Of a DNA stretch of 64,000 nt, positions 16,202 through 28,887 are shown in pieces (positions within the stretch are counted from its first letter, which is position 1; each line of letters begins with the position of its first letter). Source of the DNA: Halopseudomonas aestusnigri (GTDB lineage Bacteria > Pseudomonadota > Gammaproteobacteria > Pseudomonadales > Pseudomonadaceae). The DNA lies in assembly GCF_002197985.1 (NCBI RefSeq), contig NZ_NBYK01000001.1:729191-793190 (forward strand). Reading direction: 5' to 3'. The notes below the pieces were generated by a model, which had not been told where the DNA came from, searched no databases, and saw only the letters and a program-made list of their open reading frames with translations. The position numbers were made by a program, and so were the translations under genes.

Positions 16202-18295
16202 ATGTCTGTGACCCACTACCGCGCCTGCCACCTGTGCGAGGCCATCTGTGGCCTGGCGATTGAGACCGAAGGTGACCGCATTCTCTCAATCAAGGGCGAC
16301 CCGAAAGACCCCTTCAGCCGCGGCCACATCTGTCCCAAGGCGATTGCCCTGCAGGATATCCAGGATGATCCGCAGCGCCTGCGCCGGCCGGTGAAGCGGG
16401 TTGACGAGCGCTGGGAAGAGATCAGCTGGGACGAGGCGTTTGCACTGGTGACAGAGCGTCTGGCGGAGATCCAGCAAAAGCATGGCAATAACGCCGTGGG
16501 CGTCTACATGGGCAACCCGAATGTGCATAACTACGGCTCCATGACCCATGGCAACTACTTCCTGGGGCAACTGCACACCCGCCAGCGCTACTCGGCCACC
16601 TCGGTTGATCAACTGCCGCACCATCTGGTGTCGCTCTGGCTCTATGGCCACATGCTGATGATCCCGATCCCTGATATTGACCACACCGATTACTTCCTGA
16701 TGCTCGGCGCGAACCCGCTGGCCTCCAATGGCAGCATCATGACCGTGCCGGACGTGACCAAGCGCATCAAGGCACTGCAGGGGCGGGGTGGCAAGCTGGT
16801 GGTGGTCGATCCGCGACGCAGCGAAACGGCTGCCATTGCCAGTGAGCACCTGTTCATTCAGCCGGGTACCGACGTTGCATTGCTGCTTGGCTTGCTCAAT
16901 ACCCTGTTCAGCGAGCAGTTGACCCGCCAGAGCCCGGTGCTGGACAGCACTGCCGGGCTGGCAGAGGTGCGCGATGCGGTTGCCGAGTTCACCGCTGAGC
17001 GGATGGCTCCTGCGTGCGGCATTCCAGCCGAACAGATCCGCCAATTGGCACGAGACTTTGCCGGCGCCGAGCGCGCGGTCTGCTACGGGCGCATGGGCGT
17101 GTCGGTCCAGCGTTACGGCACCCTCTGCCAGTGGCTGATTCAGGTCATCAATCTGGTCACCGGCAATGTGGATGTGCCCGGCGGTTCGCTGTTTCCAGAG
17201 CCTGCGTTTGAGGTGGCATCGGCCCGGCGCCCCGGCCATTTCGACAAGTGGCGCTCGCGGGTCTCCGGGCTTCCGGAGTTTAACGGGGAGCTGCCGGTTG
17301 CTGCGCTGGCCGAGGAGATTCTTACCCCGGGCGAGGGGCAGATCCTCGCACTGGTCACCTCGGCGGGCAATCCTGTGCTGTCCACGCCCAACGGTCGTCA
17401 GCTTGATGCAGCGCTGGAGAGTCTGGAGTTCATGGTCAGTGTGGACCTCTATATCAACGAGACCACCCGTCACGCCGACGTGATTCTGCCGCCCACCGCA
17501 TCGCTGGAACACGATCACTACGACATCACCTTCAATAACTTCGCTGTGCGCAACGTCACCCGCTATAACCAGCCGGTGTTGAGCAAGCCCGAGGGCGCGC
17601 TGCACGACTGGGAGATTTTTGTTGGTCTTGGCAAGGCGTTTGCTGCTGCGACCGGGCAGCCGGCGCGGCCAACGCAGCCACCGCATGAACTGGTCGATAT
17701 GGCGGTGCGTGCCGGCCCCTATGGCGACCGCCTGTCGCTGGACGTACTCAAGGAAAACCCGCACGGTATCGATCTTGGCCCGCTGCAGCCCAACCTGTTG
17801 CGTCGAATTCAGACCGAGAGCCGGCGCATTGAACTGGCGCAGCCCGCCATGCTGCAGGATCTGCAGCGGGTTGCCGCCGAGCTGACAGAACTGGCACCGG
17901 CCGCTGGTGAGTTGCGCCTGATCGGCCGTCGCCATGTGCGCAGCAATAACTCCTGGATGCATAACTATCGGCGTCTGGTGAAGGGTAAGCCGCGTGATCA
18001 GTTGCTGATGCATCCGGACGACCTGACCGCGCGCAATCTGCAGGATGGGCAGCAGGTGACCGTGCGCTCGCGGGTGGGTGAGGTGCAGGTGGCGGTCTGC
18101 GCCAGCGATGAAATGGCACCGGGCGTGGTCAGTCTGCCCCACGGTTGGGGGCACAACCGTCCCGGCATTCAGATGGATGTTGCCGAGCAGCATGCCGGTG
18201 TCAGCGTCAACGACCTGACCGATGAGCGCTTCCTTGACCCGGTCACGGGCAACGCCGCGTTGAACGGTCTGCGGGTTGAGGTGGTGGCAGCATAA
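16202..18295 (+). CDS. Molybdopterin oxidoreductase family protein
   Basis: A 697-residue protein of the bis-molybdopterin guanine dinucleotide (DMSO reductase) superfamily. An N-terminal [4Fe-4S] motif CHLCEAIC with a fourth Cys in GHICPKA is followed by the Mo-binding core (LMLGANPLAS, VVDPRRSETA). The C-terminal cofactor-binding domain ends near residue 690 (LPHGWGHNRPG). In the usual Mo-ligand region I read YSATSVDQ, with no Cys or Sec. The substrate is unknown. I prefer the start at MSVTHYRACHLC; an in-frame ATG lies 12 codons upstream. mobA, moaB and moeA lie 11-13 kb downstream. Confidence 0.88.
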   Translation: MSVTHYRACHLCEAICGLAIETEGDRILSIKGDPKDPFSRGHICPKAIALQDIQDDPQRLRRPVKRVDERWEEISWDEAFALVTERLAEIQQKHGNNAVGVYMGNPNVHNYGSMTHGNYFLGQLHTRQRYSATSVDQLPHHLVSLWLYGHMLMIPIPDIDHTDYFLMLGANPLASNGSIMTVPDVTKRIKALQGRGGKLVVVDPRRSETAAIASEHLFIQPGTDVALLLGLLNTLFSEQLTRQSPVLDSTAGLAEVRDAVAEFTAERMAPACGIPAEQIRQLARDFAGAERAVCYGRMGVSVQRYGTLCQWLIQVINLVTGNVDVPGGSLFPEPAFEVASARRPGHFDKWRSRVSGLPEFNGELPVAALAEEILTPGEGQILALVTSAGNPVLSTPNGRQLDAALESLEFMVSVDLYINETTRHADVILPPTASLEHDHYDITFNNFAVRNVTRYNQPVLSKPEGALHDWEIFVGLGKAFAAATGQPARPTQPPHELVDMAVRAGPYGDRLSLDVLKENPHGIDLGPLQPNLLRRIQTESRRIELAQPAMLQDLQRVAAELTELAPAAGELRLIGRRHVRSNNSWMHNYRRLVKGKPRDQLLMHPDDLTARNLQDGQQVTVRSRVGEVQVAVCASDEMAPGVVSLPHGWGHNRPGIQMDVAEQHAGVSVNDLTDERFLDPVTGNAALNGLRVEVVAA

Positions 18296-18364
18296 GCGAG
18301 CGCTTTGCTGTAGAATGCCCGGTCAGCAACGCGTTCGAACGCCCTTTACGTTACGAGGAATACC

Positions 18365-18685
18365 ATGGATATCATCGATACCATCAAAGAACAGATCGCC
18401 AACAACCCGGTGCTGATCTACATGAAAGGCGCGCCGAATGCTCCGCAGTGCGGCTTCTCTGCTCGTGCCGTGCAGGCGCTGATGGCCTGTGGCGAGAAGT
18501 TTGCCTATGTGGATATCCTGCAAAACCCGGAAATTCGCGCCAACCTGCCGGCTTACGCTAATTGGCCGACGTTTCCGCAGCTGTGGATCAACGGTGAACT
18601 GGTTGGTGGCAGTGACATTATTCTGGAACTGCACGAATCCGGTGAGCTGCAGGAAATGATCAAGGCTGCCCAGCCGGCAGCCTGA
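18365..18685 (+). CDS. grxD: Monothiol glutaredoxin, Grx4 type
   Basis: A 106-residue monothiol glutaredoxin with the CGFS active site (PQCGFSARAV, near residue 30). The glutathione-binding NWPTFPQLWINGELVGG segment follows. Proteins of this type bind a [2Fe-2S] cluster with glutathione and deliver it in iron-sulfur assembly. ACGAGGAATACC precedes the ATG. A classic terminator follows. Confidence 0.96.
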   Translation: MDIIDTIKEQIANNPVLIYMKGAPNAPQCGFSARAVQALMACGEKFAYVDILQNPEIRANLPAYANWPTFPQLWINGELVGGSDIILELHESGELQEMIKAAQPAA

Positions 18686-18705
18686 AGGTCTTCCACTACT
18701 GCAGT

Positions 18706-18740
18706 AAAACGCCCGGGCGCTTCAAGCCTCGGGCGTTTTT
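18706..18740 (+). terminator. Intrinsic terminator after grxD
   Basis: AAAACGCCCG and CGGGCGTTTT form a perfect stem with a 14-base loop, followed by TTTGTTTTT. The A-rich left side means it might also serve the minus strand, where the dehydratase gene ends some 70 bp away. Confidence 0.85.
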
Positions 18741-18813
18741 GTTTTTCCTGCCTGATCAAATCAGTGGCAGTGGTGGGGAGGGGCGTGAAACCAGCACGCC
18801 TGCTCCGCAGGGA

Positions 18814-20841
18814 TTATCGCTGGGGCTGGCTCAGAGCTCCGAGTGAATGTTGCCGCTGTTCGTGGATCAGATCGACAATGCCGTTGCTGGGCTGGTAACC
18901 GTTGACGGTATCCAGCAGCAAGGCCCGGACATCATCATAGGCATCTGCTTTCACCGCCTGACTCATACGGTTCAGTACGTCACGCAGGGTTGGCCAGTCG
19001 ATGAACTCCTCGTTTGCCCGATGGATCTTGGGGTGCGCGGTCGGTTCTGGGTTGTCGCCGATCAGCAGCTCTTCGTAGAGCTTTTCCCCGGGGCGCAGGC
19101 CAGTGAAGGTAATGGCGATATCGCCGTTGGGGTCTACCTCGTCCCGTACGGTCAGACCCGACAGCATGATCATCTTGTGTGCCAGTTCGATAATGCGCAC
19201 TGGCTCGCCCATGTCCAGCACAAACACGTCGCCGCCTTCTCCCATGGAGCCTGCCTGAACAACAAGCTGCGCAGCCTCGGGAATGGTCATGAAGTAGCGG
19301 GTAATATCGGGATGGGTGACGGTAATCGGTCCGCCGCGCTTGATCTGTGAGCGAAACAGCGGGATCACCGACCCAGACGAGCCCAGCACATTACCAAAAC
19401 GCACCATGGTAAAGCGGGTGCGGTTGAGCACCGGCACGCCGCTATCGTCGCCCCACAGATTCGGTGCAGACTCGGCGCTGAGCGCCTGCAATACCATTTC
19501 CGCCAGGCGTTTGGTCGCACCCATCACATTGGTTGGACGAACGGCCTTGTCGGTAGAGATCAGTACACAGTTCTGCACGCCGCAGCGAATCGCCGCCTGA
19601 GCGACTTTCAGAGTGCCGAACACGTTGTTCATGATCCCTTCGGCCACATTGTGCTCGACCATGGGAACATGCTTGTAGGCGGCGGCATGGTAGACCGTGT
19701 TCACCTTCCAGGCAGCCATGGCGTCGACCAGGCGGCCACTGTTGCGCACCGAGCCCAGAATCGGGATCAGTTCTATTGGCAGCTGCTGGGCGTTGATCCA
19801 GCCCTGCAGCTCGGTATGAATGGCATACAGACCGAACTCGTTGTGCTCAAACAGGACAAGCTTGGTCGGACCGGCATTGACGATCTGGCGGCACAGCTCA
19901 CTGCCGATGGAGCCACCGGCGCCCGTTACCAGCACGACCTTGTCCCGAATGCAGAAGTCCATCAGTTGCTCGACCGGTTCGACAGGGTCACGCCCCAGCA
20001 GATCGGCAATGTCCACTTCCTGCAGGTCGTCAACCTTCACCTTGCCGCTGGCAATATCCATGATCCCCGGGATACTGCGCACGTGAACCTGAAATCCGGC
20101 CAGGCGATACAGGATCTGTTGCCGGGTTGCTCGCGTCGCGGACGGAATGGCCAGCAGGACTTCCTTGATATCCGCCTCGGCGATCAATTTTGCAATGTGC
20201 TCGGAGGAGTACACCGGCAACCCGCCTATCACCCGCCCGACCAGACTGGGATCGTCGTCAATGAAGGCCTTGGGTTTATACATTCGCCCCAGACGCAGCG
20301 ACGCCAGCAACTGATTGCCTGCCGCCCCGGCACCGAAAATCGCTACCGGCACGCCGGCCTCCTGATCGACAGCGGTCTGCTGCGGTCGAGGACCCGCGCC
20401 CATAAGCCAGTCGCCCATGAAGTACTCACGGGCAGCAAGGCGCAAGCCGCCGATCAACAGCAGCGATAGCCACCAGTATGAAACCATGGCCGAGCGCGGA
20501 AACAGGATATCCCAGCCGCTGTCGCGCGCTGCCAGTACCACCATTACCAGGGCCAGGAACGACAGCGTTACCGCCTTGAAAATACACAGCAGCGCCTGAC
20601 TGCCGAAGTAGCGCATTACCGCGCGGTACATGCCCATGCGAATGTAGATAGGCAGTGCGAGTGCCGGCGCGAGGACAAACAGCAGACGTTGTTCGCTCGT
20701 GGGGAATACCCAGTTGGTTTCGCCACCCAGGCGCAGGAACAGTGCCAGCCACAGGGCAGCCCAGATCAGAAGCAGGTCCGCAACAATCTGGATAGAGCGC
20801 TTCTGGGCGTAACTCAATCCAATCAGTCTTTCCTTGAGCAT
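18814..20841 (-). CDS. CapD/WbpM-type nucleoside-diphosphate sugar 4,6-dehydratase
   Basis: A 675-residue membrane-anchored enzyme of surface polysaccharide synthesis. Four hydrophobic spans occupy about residues 12-115. A first nucleotide-binding fold (VAIFGAGAAGNQLL) is followed by the catalytic SDR domain from about residue 285 with TGAGGSIGSELCRQ. WbpM-type enzymes convert UDP-GlcNAc to a 4-keto-6-deoxy sugar for O-antigen or capsule. The start is placed at MLKERLIGL because GGAGAG lies just upstream of this ATG. galE and glmS, also on the minus strand, lie upstream. Confidence 0.92.
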   Translation of the reverse strand: MLKERLIGLSYAQKRSIQIVADLLLIWAALWLALFLRLGGETNWVFPTSEQRLLFVLAPALALPIYIRMGMYRAVMRYFGSQALLCIFKAVTLSFLALVMVVLAARDSGWDILFPRSAMVSYWWLSLLLIGGLRLAAREYFMGDWLMGAGPRPQQTAVDQEAGVPVAIFGAGAAGNQLLASLRLGRMYKPKAFIDDDPSLVGRVIGGLPVYSSEHIAKLIAEADIKEVLLAIPSATRATRQQILYRLAGFQVHVRSIPGIMDIASGKVKVDDLQEVDIADLLGRDPVEPVEQLMDFCIRDKVVLVTGAGGSIGSELCRQIVNAGPTKLVLFEHNEFGLYAIHTELQGWINAQQLPIELIPILGSVRNSGRLVDAMAAWKVNTVYHAAAYKHVPMVEHNVAEGIMNNVFGTLKVAQAAIRCGVQNCVLISTDKAVRPTNVMGATKRLAEMVLQALSAESAPNLWGDDSGVPVLNRTRFTMVRFGNVLGSSGSVIPLFRSQIKRGGPITVTHPDITRYFMTIPEAAQLVVQAGSMGEGGDVFVLDMGEPVRIIELAHKMIMLSGLTVRDEVDPNGDIAITFTGLRPGEKLYEELLIGDNPEPTAHPKIHRANEEFIDWPTLRDVLNRMSQAVKADAYDDVRALLLDTVNGYQPSNGIVDLIHEQRQHSLGALSQPQR

Positions 20842-21151
20842 CTTGCTCTCCAATGTAACAAAACAGGTGCGAGTATACGTGATGCTAAATGGCTATTATC
20901 CGATACAGTTTGAGGTCAATTTTGTGCATTGCCCATTGCCCATTGCCCATTGCCTGTCGGCACATCAATCTGTCGGTTATCCAGACCCGGAAATAGCCCG
21001 ATATTATTGGTGCGATAAAGAATCGAGTCGGCAAGCGCTCCGCATGCAGTGCTTCCTGGTGAGGATAGCCGGGCGCGCAGCATCATGCCTTCGAACTCAT
21101 CACACTATTGGTCTGCGTGAGATTGTTGTGACCCGATATGCCCTAGGCAGT
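20842..21151. other. Leader of the wbpM-like gene
   Basis: These 310 bp contain no convincing gene. They should hold the promoter of the dehydratase gene and the end of the galE transcript. The one distinctive element is the fourfold CATTGCC repeat listed separately. Confidence 0.5.
20927..20954. repeat. Four tandem copies of CATTGCC
   Basis: Four perfect 7-bp copies lie end to end, 86 bp before the start of the wbpM-like gene. Short tandem repeats of this sort can change copy number by slippage. Here they would lie in or near the promoter. Confidence 0.9.
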
Positions 21152-22177
21152 TCACCGGTAGCCGTTGGGGTTCTGCTGTTGCCAGCGCCAGGCGTCAACA
21201 CACATGGCGTCGACATCGCGCTCCGCGCGCCAGCCGAGTTCACGAGCAGCGAGGGCAGGGTCGGCATAGCAGCTGCCTACGTCGCCGGGACGCCGGTCGA
21301 CAATCTGGTAGGCCAGCGTCTTGCCGCAGGCTCGTTCGAAGGCATGCAGCATGTCGAGTACGGAGTATCCGTTGCCGGTGCCCAGGTTGAAGGCAGCCAG
21401 ACCCTGCCGGCGTGCAAGCCATTGCAGCGCCTTGACGTGCCCCTCTGCCAGGTCCATGACGTGGATATAGTCGCGCACGCCGGTGCCATCGGGGGTGTCG
21501 TAGTCGCCGCCAAAGACGCTCAGATGATCGCGGCGGCCGACGGCAACCTGGGCGATGTAAGGCAGCAGGTTATTGGGAATCCCTGCCGGGTCTTCACCGA
21601 TCTGCCCGCTTGGGTGTGCCCCGACGGGGTTGAAATAGCGCAGCAGTGCCAGATTCCAGCTGGCGTCACTGCGGTAGAGATCACGCAGCATCTCCTCGAT
21701 CATCAGTTTGGAACGGCCGTAGGGATTGGTGGCGCTGGTGGGGAAATCTTCGGTGATTGGCAGGCTGACCGGGTCGCCATAGACAGTGGCCGATGAACTG
21801 AACACCAGGTCATGCACCCCGGCTTTCTGCATGGCCTGCAACAGGGTGACCGCACCGCTTACGTTGTTGTGGTAGTACGTCAGCGGCTCTGCAACCGACT
21901 CGCCCACCGCCTTGAGCCCCGCAAAGTGAATCACGGCGTCAATCTGCGTTGTTGCGAGCAGACGGTCCAGCAGATCGCTGTCGTTGACATCGCCGGTGAC
22001 GATGTCGAGCGTCTTGCCGGTGAGAGCCTGCACGCGTTTCAGGGCCTCGGGCGAGCTGTTGCTGAAGTTGTCCAGCACGATGACCTGGTAGTCGCTTTCG
22101 AGCAGGCGCAGGCAGGTATGCGAGCCGATATAGCCGGCGCCGCCGGTGACCAGAATGGTGTCTGTGTCGGTTTTCAT
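21152..22177 (-). CDS. galE: UDP-glucose 4-epimerase
   Basis: A 341-residue SDR enzyme that interconverts UDP-glucose and UDP-galactose (some also the N-acetyl forms). The NAD-binding GGAGYIGSHT is at the N-terminus. The catalytic Ser/Thr segment SSSATVYGDP and YxxxK (YGRSK, near residue 150) follow. GGAGAC precedes the ATG. It lies 56 bp downstream of glmS on the same strand, so the two sugar-nucleotide genes may be co-transcribed. Confidence 0.94.
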   Translation of the reverse strand: MKTDTDTILVTGGAGYIGSHTCLRLLESDYQVIVLDNFSNSSPEALKRVQALTGKTLDIVTGDVNDSDLLDRLLATTQIDAVIHFAGLKAVGESVAEPLTYYHNNVSGAVTLLQAMQKAGVHDLVFSSSATVYGDPVSLPITEDFPTSATNPYGRSKLMIEEMLRDLYRSDASWNLALLRYFNPVGAHPSGQIGEDPAGIPNNLLPYIAQVAVGRRDHLSVFGGDYDTPDGTGVRDYIHVMDLAEGHVKALQWLARRQGLAAFNLGTGNGYSVLDMLHAFERACGKTLAYQIVDRRPGDVGSCYADPALAARELGWRAERDVDAMCVDAWRWQQQNPNGYR

Positions 22178-22233
22178 GCTTGTCTCCGGTAGCGGCGCAT
22201 GTGGTCAGACATGCGCCGCAGTCTCAACCGCCA

Positions 22234-24060
22234 TTACTCGACGGTAACGGATTTGGCCAGATTGCGCGGCTTGTCGACGTCGGTCCCCTTGACCAGCGCG
22301 ACGTGGTAACTCAGCAACTGCAGTGGCAGGGTGTAGATGATCGGCGAGATGCAATCTTCCACCCAGGGTAGCCGGATATTGCTGACTTCCGGGTCAGCGC
22401 TCTGCTCAATGGTTTCGCAGGCAAAGTTGATCAGCTGGCCACCGCGGGCACGTACTTCTTCCAGGTTTGACTTGAGCTTTTCCAGCAGGCTGTCGCTCGG
22501 CGCAACGGAGACTACCGGCATATCTTCATCCACCAGTGCCAGCGGGCCGTGCTTCAGCTCGCCGGCGGCGTAGGCCTCGGCGTGAATATAGGAAATTTCC
22601 TTGAGCTTGAGCGCACCTTCCATCGCAATGGGGTAGTGCGGGCCACGGCCCAGAAACAGAGCGTGGTGCTTGTTGGCAAACTGTTCGGCCAGCGCAATGA
22701 TGGCCGGCTCCAGCGCAAGCACCTGTTCTGTCAGTGCCGGCAGCTTGCGCAGGGCATCGACGTTACGGGCGACGAACTGGCTCTGGCCGCGCGCCTGTGC
22801 CAGAGCGGTGGTCAACCACAGCAGCGAAACCAGCTGGGTAGTAAAGGCCTTGGTTGAGGCGACGCCAATTTCCGGGCCGGCATGGGTCAGCAAGCGCCAG
22901 TCGGCTTCGCGCACCAGCGAGCTGCCGGCGACGTTGCAGATTGCGAGGGTGGCCAGGTAGCCCTGATCCTTGGCGTAACGCAGCGCGGCCAGGGTGTCTG
23001 CGGTCTCGCCAGACTGGGAAATCGTTATCAGCAGGGTATTGGCCGGAACCACGACACTGCGGTAGCGGAATTCGCTGGCAACTTCGACCTGGCAGGGAAT
23101 ACCGGCCTGTTCTTCGATCCAGTAGCGGGCGACCAGACCGGCATGGTAGCTGGTGCCGCAGGCAACGATATGGATGTTGGCGATGTCTGCCAGACGGGTT
23201 TCCGCCTCAGGGCCGAGGATCGCGGTCAGTACGTGATCGTCGCCCAGTGTGCCGGCCAGGGTGTCGCTGATGGCCTGTGGCTGCTCGAAGATTTCCTTGA
23301 GCATGAAGTGGCGGTATTCGCCCTTGTCCAGGCTGTGGGCTGCGTGTTCATAGCGAACGACCGGTCGATCGGCTGAGTTGCCGGCGCGGTCCCATATCTC
23401 GCAGTTGGTCAGCGTGATGCGGGCGTAGTCGCCTTCCTCCAGATAGCGGAAGCGATCGGTAACCTGCAGCAGTGCCAGCGGGTCGGAGGCAAGATAATGT
23501 TCGCCGCTGCCTTCACCGATCACCAGCGGGCTGCCCATGCGAGAGCAGTAAAGAGTCCCGGGTTCGGAGTCGTGAATCACGGCGAGTGCGTAGGCGCCGT
23601 GAATCTCGCTCAGGGTGCTGCGGAACGCGCTGAGCATGTCACCGGTTTCGGCAAAATGGTGCGCCAGCAGGTGAGCGACGACCTCGGTATCGGTCTCGGA
23701 CGTAAAGCTGTAGCCCAGATCCTGCAGCCGTTTGCGCAGCGGCGCGTGGTTCTCGATGATGCCGTTGTGGACGATGGCCAGTCCGCTGGACAGGTGAGGG
23801 TGTGCGTTGTGTTCTGCCGGTTTGCCGTGAGTGGCCCAGCGTGTGTGGGCGATACCGAGGTGGCCGCTTACCGGCTTGGCCTGCAGTGCGTTTTCCAGCT
23901 CGATAACCTTGCCAACGGCACGTATGCGCTGAATGCTGCCGGCACTGTCTACGACTGCGACGCCAGCCGAGTCGTAGCCGCGGTACTCAAGACGCCGCAG
24001 ACCCTCAAGCAGGATGGGAGTGATGTCACGCTGGGCGGTGGCACCGACGATTCCGCACAT
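22234..24060 (-). CDS. glmS: Glutamine--fructose-6-phosphate aminotransferase (isomerizing)
   Basis: A 608-residue enzyme for the first step of amino-sugar synthesis, supplying UDP-GlcNAc for peptidoglycan and lipopolysaccharide. MCGIVG at the start puts the nucleophile Cys at position 2 after Met removal. The glutaminase domain runs to about residue 240. Two SIS sugar-isomerase domains follow (SQSGETADT) up to the conserved C-terminal PRNLAKSVTVE. Length equals the family. AAGGAT precedes the ATG. glmU is not next door. Confidence 0.97.
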   Translation of the reverse strand: MCGIVGATAQRDITPILLEGLRRLEYRGYDSAGVAVVDSAGSIQRIRAVGKVIELENALQAKPVSGHLGIAHTRWATHGKPAEHNAHPHLSSGLAIVHNGIIENHAPLRKRLQDLGYSFTSETDTEVVAHLLAHHFAETGDMLSAFRSTLSEIHGAYALAVIHDSEPGTLYCSRMGSPLVIGEGSGEHYLASDPLALLQVTDRFRYLEEGDYARITLTNCEIWDRAGNSADRPVVRYEHAAHSLDKGEYRHFMLKEIFEQPQAISDTLAGTLGDDHVLTAILGPEAETRLADIANIHIVACGTSYHAGLVARYWIEEQAGIPCQVEVASEFRYRSVVVPANTLLITISQSGETADTLAALRYAKDQGYLATLAICNVAGSSLVREADWRLLTHAGPEIGVASTKAFTTQLVSLLWLTTALAQARGQSQFVARNVDALRKLPALTEQVLALEPAIIALAEQFANKHHALFLGRGPHYPIAMEGALKLKEISYIHAEAYAAGELKHGPLALVDEDMPVVSVAPSDSLLEKLKSNLEEVRARGGQLINFACETIEQSADPEVSNIRLPWVEDCISPIIYTLPLQLLSYHVALVKGTDVDKPRNLAKSVTVE

Positions 24061-24184
24061 GGATATATCCTTGTTTCACAGGCAAAGGCAGGCAGTTTAG
24101 CACCGTCGCCAGACGGGTGGGTAACGTCGGAGTGACGGCAGCATAAGGTGGTCGGAAAGCTGGGGTATGGGGGCAGTGAGGTCG

Positions 24185-24209
24185 GCCGGCCGAGCTTGGC
24201 TCGGCCGGC
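24185..24209. terminator. GC-rich hairpin between the Aer-like gene and glmS
   Basis: An 11-bp perfect inverted repeat (GCCGGCCGAGC / GCTCGGCCGGC) with a TTG loop has no T-run on either strand. It lies just past the 3' end of the chemoreceptor gene, upstream of glmS. Its arms resemble the GGCCGAGC / GCTCGGCC hairpins in the array at 31.5 kb. Confidence 0.45.
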
Positions 24210-24227
24210 GCTGGCTGGGCTGGCTGA

Positions 24228-25787
24228 TTAGCGTCGGTTGAAACGATCGACCAGATTAACCTGGCGTTGCGCGGTATTGGCCAGCTCGCCACTGAGTTCG
24301 GCGCTGCGGCTGGCCTGCTTCTCGGTGCTGTCTGCCAGGGTAGCGATATTGGTGACGTTACGGTTGATCTCTTCGGCAACGCTGCTCTGTTCCTCGGCTG
24401 CGCTGGCGATTTGACCGGCCATCTCATTGATGCGCTCGATAGCCTGGCGAATCCCCTCCAGTGCTTCGTCGGCTTCAGCGACCTGAGCGACACCGCGCTC
24501 GGCCTGCTCGTTGCCGGCCTGCATGGTGTCGACGGTGCTCTGGGCTGCCTGCTGCAGATTGGCGATCAGGCTGTGAATCTGCTCTGTCGATTCAGCGGTA
24601 CGGCTGGCCAGGGCACGAACCTCGTCGGCAACCACGGCGAAACCGCGCCCCTGCTCACCAGCGCGCGCCGCTTCGATGGCGGCGTTAAGAGCCAGCAGAT
24701 TGGTCTGCTCGGCGATGCCCTTGATGACGTCCACCACGGTGCCGATCTCGCGAGCATCGGAAGCCAGCTTATTGGTGACAGTACTGGCTGAATCAACTGC
24801 GCCGGAGAGGTTCTCGATGGCGATGCGTGCATTGCTGGCGAGCCGCTTGCCCTGTACCGCCAGATCGGCCGCGTCGCGGGTTGCATCAGCAGCGCTTTGC
24901 ACGTTGCCGGAGACCTGCAGAGTCGCGGCTGCCATCTGGTTGATAGCGGTTGCGACCTGGTCGGTTTCGGCGCGCTGCTGGGCCAGACCTTCGCTGCTGC
25001 GACGGGCAATCTCGCTGGCCTCCTGCGCCTGTTCTTTGAGGCGTGCCGCGCTGTCACCAACCCGGGTAAGACAGGTCTGCAGGCGAGCCTGCTGGCTGTG
25101 AATGGCCATCTCCAACTGGCCCATTGCGCCGCGAAACGGGGTATACATTTGCGCCAGCAGGGGATCGCTGATGCTGTTGCCTGCCATTTTGACGATGCGC
25201 TGCAGGCGGTGTTCCAGTGCCGATTTCATCGCATAGCCTGCCGGCAGGCCGGCAAGGGCAGCGACGGCTACGCCCGGCCAGCCGAACAGGGTGCCAGCGG
25301 CACCGCTGGCTGCCATGGCCAGGACCGATGGCAGGACCTGAAGGGCCATACCCGCAAAGTCGCCCTGAACTGCATTGCCGCCCCGAGCCAGGCGCTGGTA
25401 AAGCGCGGCAGCGCGTTCGATCTGACCGGCAGTGGGTTTGACCCTCACCGATTCATAGCCGGTAATCTGGCCGTTTTCCCAGATCGGTGTGACGAAGGCA
25501 TTGACCCAGTAATGGTCGCCGTTCTTGCAGCGATTCTTGACGATGCCCATCCACGCCTTGCCGGCTTTCAGGTCGGCCCACATATGAGCGAAGACCGCTG
25601 GCGGAACGTCAGGATGGCGCACGAGGTTGTGAGATGTGCCGACCAGCTCTTCGCGGGTAAAACCACTGATCTCGACGAAAACGTCGTTGCAATAGGTGAT
25701 GACGCCCTTGAGATTAGTGGTCGAGATCAGACGCTGGTCCGCCGCAAAGCTTCGTTCACGCTGGGTTACGGGTTGATTGTTACGCAT
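24228..25787 (-). CDS. Aer-like PAS-domain methyl-accepting chemotaxis protein
   Basis: A 519-residue energy-taxis type receptor. The N-terminal PAS domain (residues about 15-120) has the Aer-type wording LVRHPDVP and [15 protein letters not shown], suggesting FAD binding. Two close membrane spans follow near residues 150-190, with no large periplasmic domain. The signalling domain carries the conserved hairpin tip ([20 protein letters not shown]). In Pseudomonas such receptors steer cells by redox or oxygen state. It is the only chemotaxis gene in its neighbourhood. Confidence 0.9.
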   Translation of the reverse strand: MRNNQPVTQRERSFAADQRLISTTNLKGVITYCNDVFVEISGFTREELVGTSHNLVRHPDVPPAVFAHMWADLKAGKAWMGIVKNRCKNGDHYWVNAFVTPIWENGQITGYESVRVKPTAGQIERAAALYQRLARGGNAVQGDFAGMALQVLPSVLAMAASGAAGTLFGWPGVAVAALAGLPAGYAMKSALEHRLQRIVKMAGNSISDPLLAQMYTPFRGAMGQLEMAIHSQQARLQTCLTRVGDSAARLKEQAQEASEIARRSSEGLAQQRAETDQVATAINQMAAATLQVSGNVQSAADATRDAADLAVQGKRLASNARIAIENLSGAVDSASTVTNKLASDAREIGTVVDVIKGIAEQTNLLALNAAIEAARAGEQGRGFAVVADEVRALASRTAESTEQIHSLIANLQQAAQSTVDTMQAGNEQAERGVAQVAEADEALEGIRQAIERINEMAGQIASAAEEQSSVAEEINRNVTNIATLADSTEKQASRSAELSGELANTAQRQVNLVDRFNRR

Positions 25788-26029
25788 CGGCGAATGTCCT
25801 TGAGTGTCTGTCCGGGAGCAGTAGCGGACTGACTGTTGTCTAAGCTGGTATATCGGCAGTGAGTTCGATGGCTGTAGGGCGGCATTTCAAATGTTATGCG
25901 GCGTTTTGTCTGCTAGCTTTGGAAGATCACGTGCCATCGTCGCGGGCCTCTGCCAGAGGCCTCGCCGAACCGTGCAGCAGAGTATAGCAATCCATACCGG
26001 CAGCGTGCCGGTGCAAGGAGGTTTATCGC

Positions 26030-28759
<2,730 letters not shown>

Positions 28760-28850
28760 AGCCTGTCGTCGTTGCGTTCACCTGCCTGCCGGAGACCCTT
28801 CTTCGGCCAGGCAAGGCGAAGCGGCAACAGACCTCAGATGGCAGAAAAAG

Positions 28851-28882
28851 AAAAACCCCTGACTCAATGAGTCAGGGGTTTT
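28851..28882. terminator. Bidirectional terminator between acnA and tRNA-Pro
   Basis: CCCCTGACTC, AAT, GAGTCAGGGG forms a perfect 10-bp stem flanked by AAAAA on one side and TTTT on the other, so it works for acnA on plus and for the tRNA on minus. Confidence 0.9.
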
Positions 28883-28887
28883 GCTGT

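Noticed and set aside
16286-18193. A 635-codon minus-strand frame opposite the molybdopterin enzyme
   Set aside because: It is antisense to a gene with firm family motifs; the translated sequence looks unlike a protein family.
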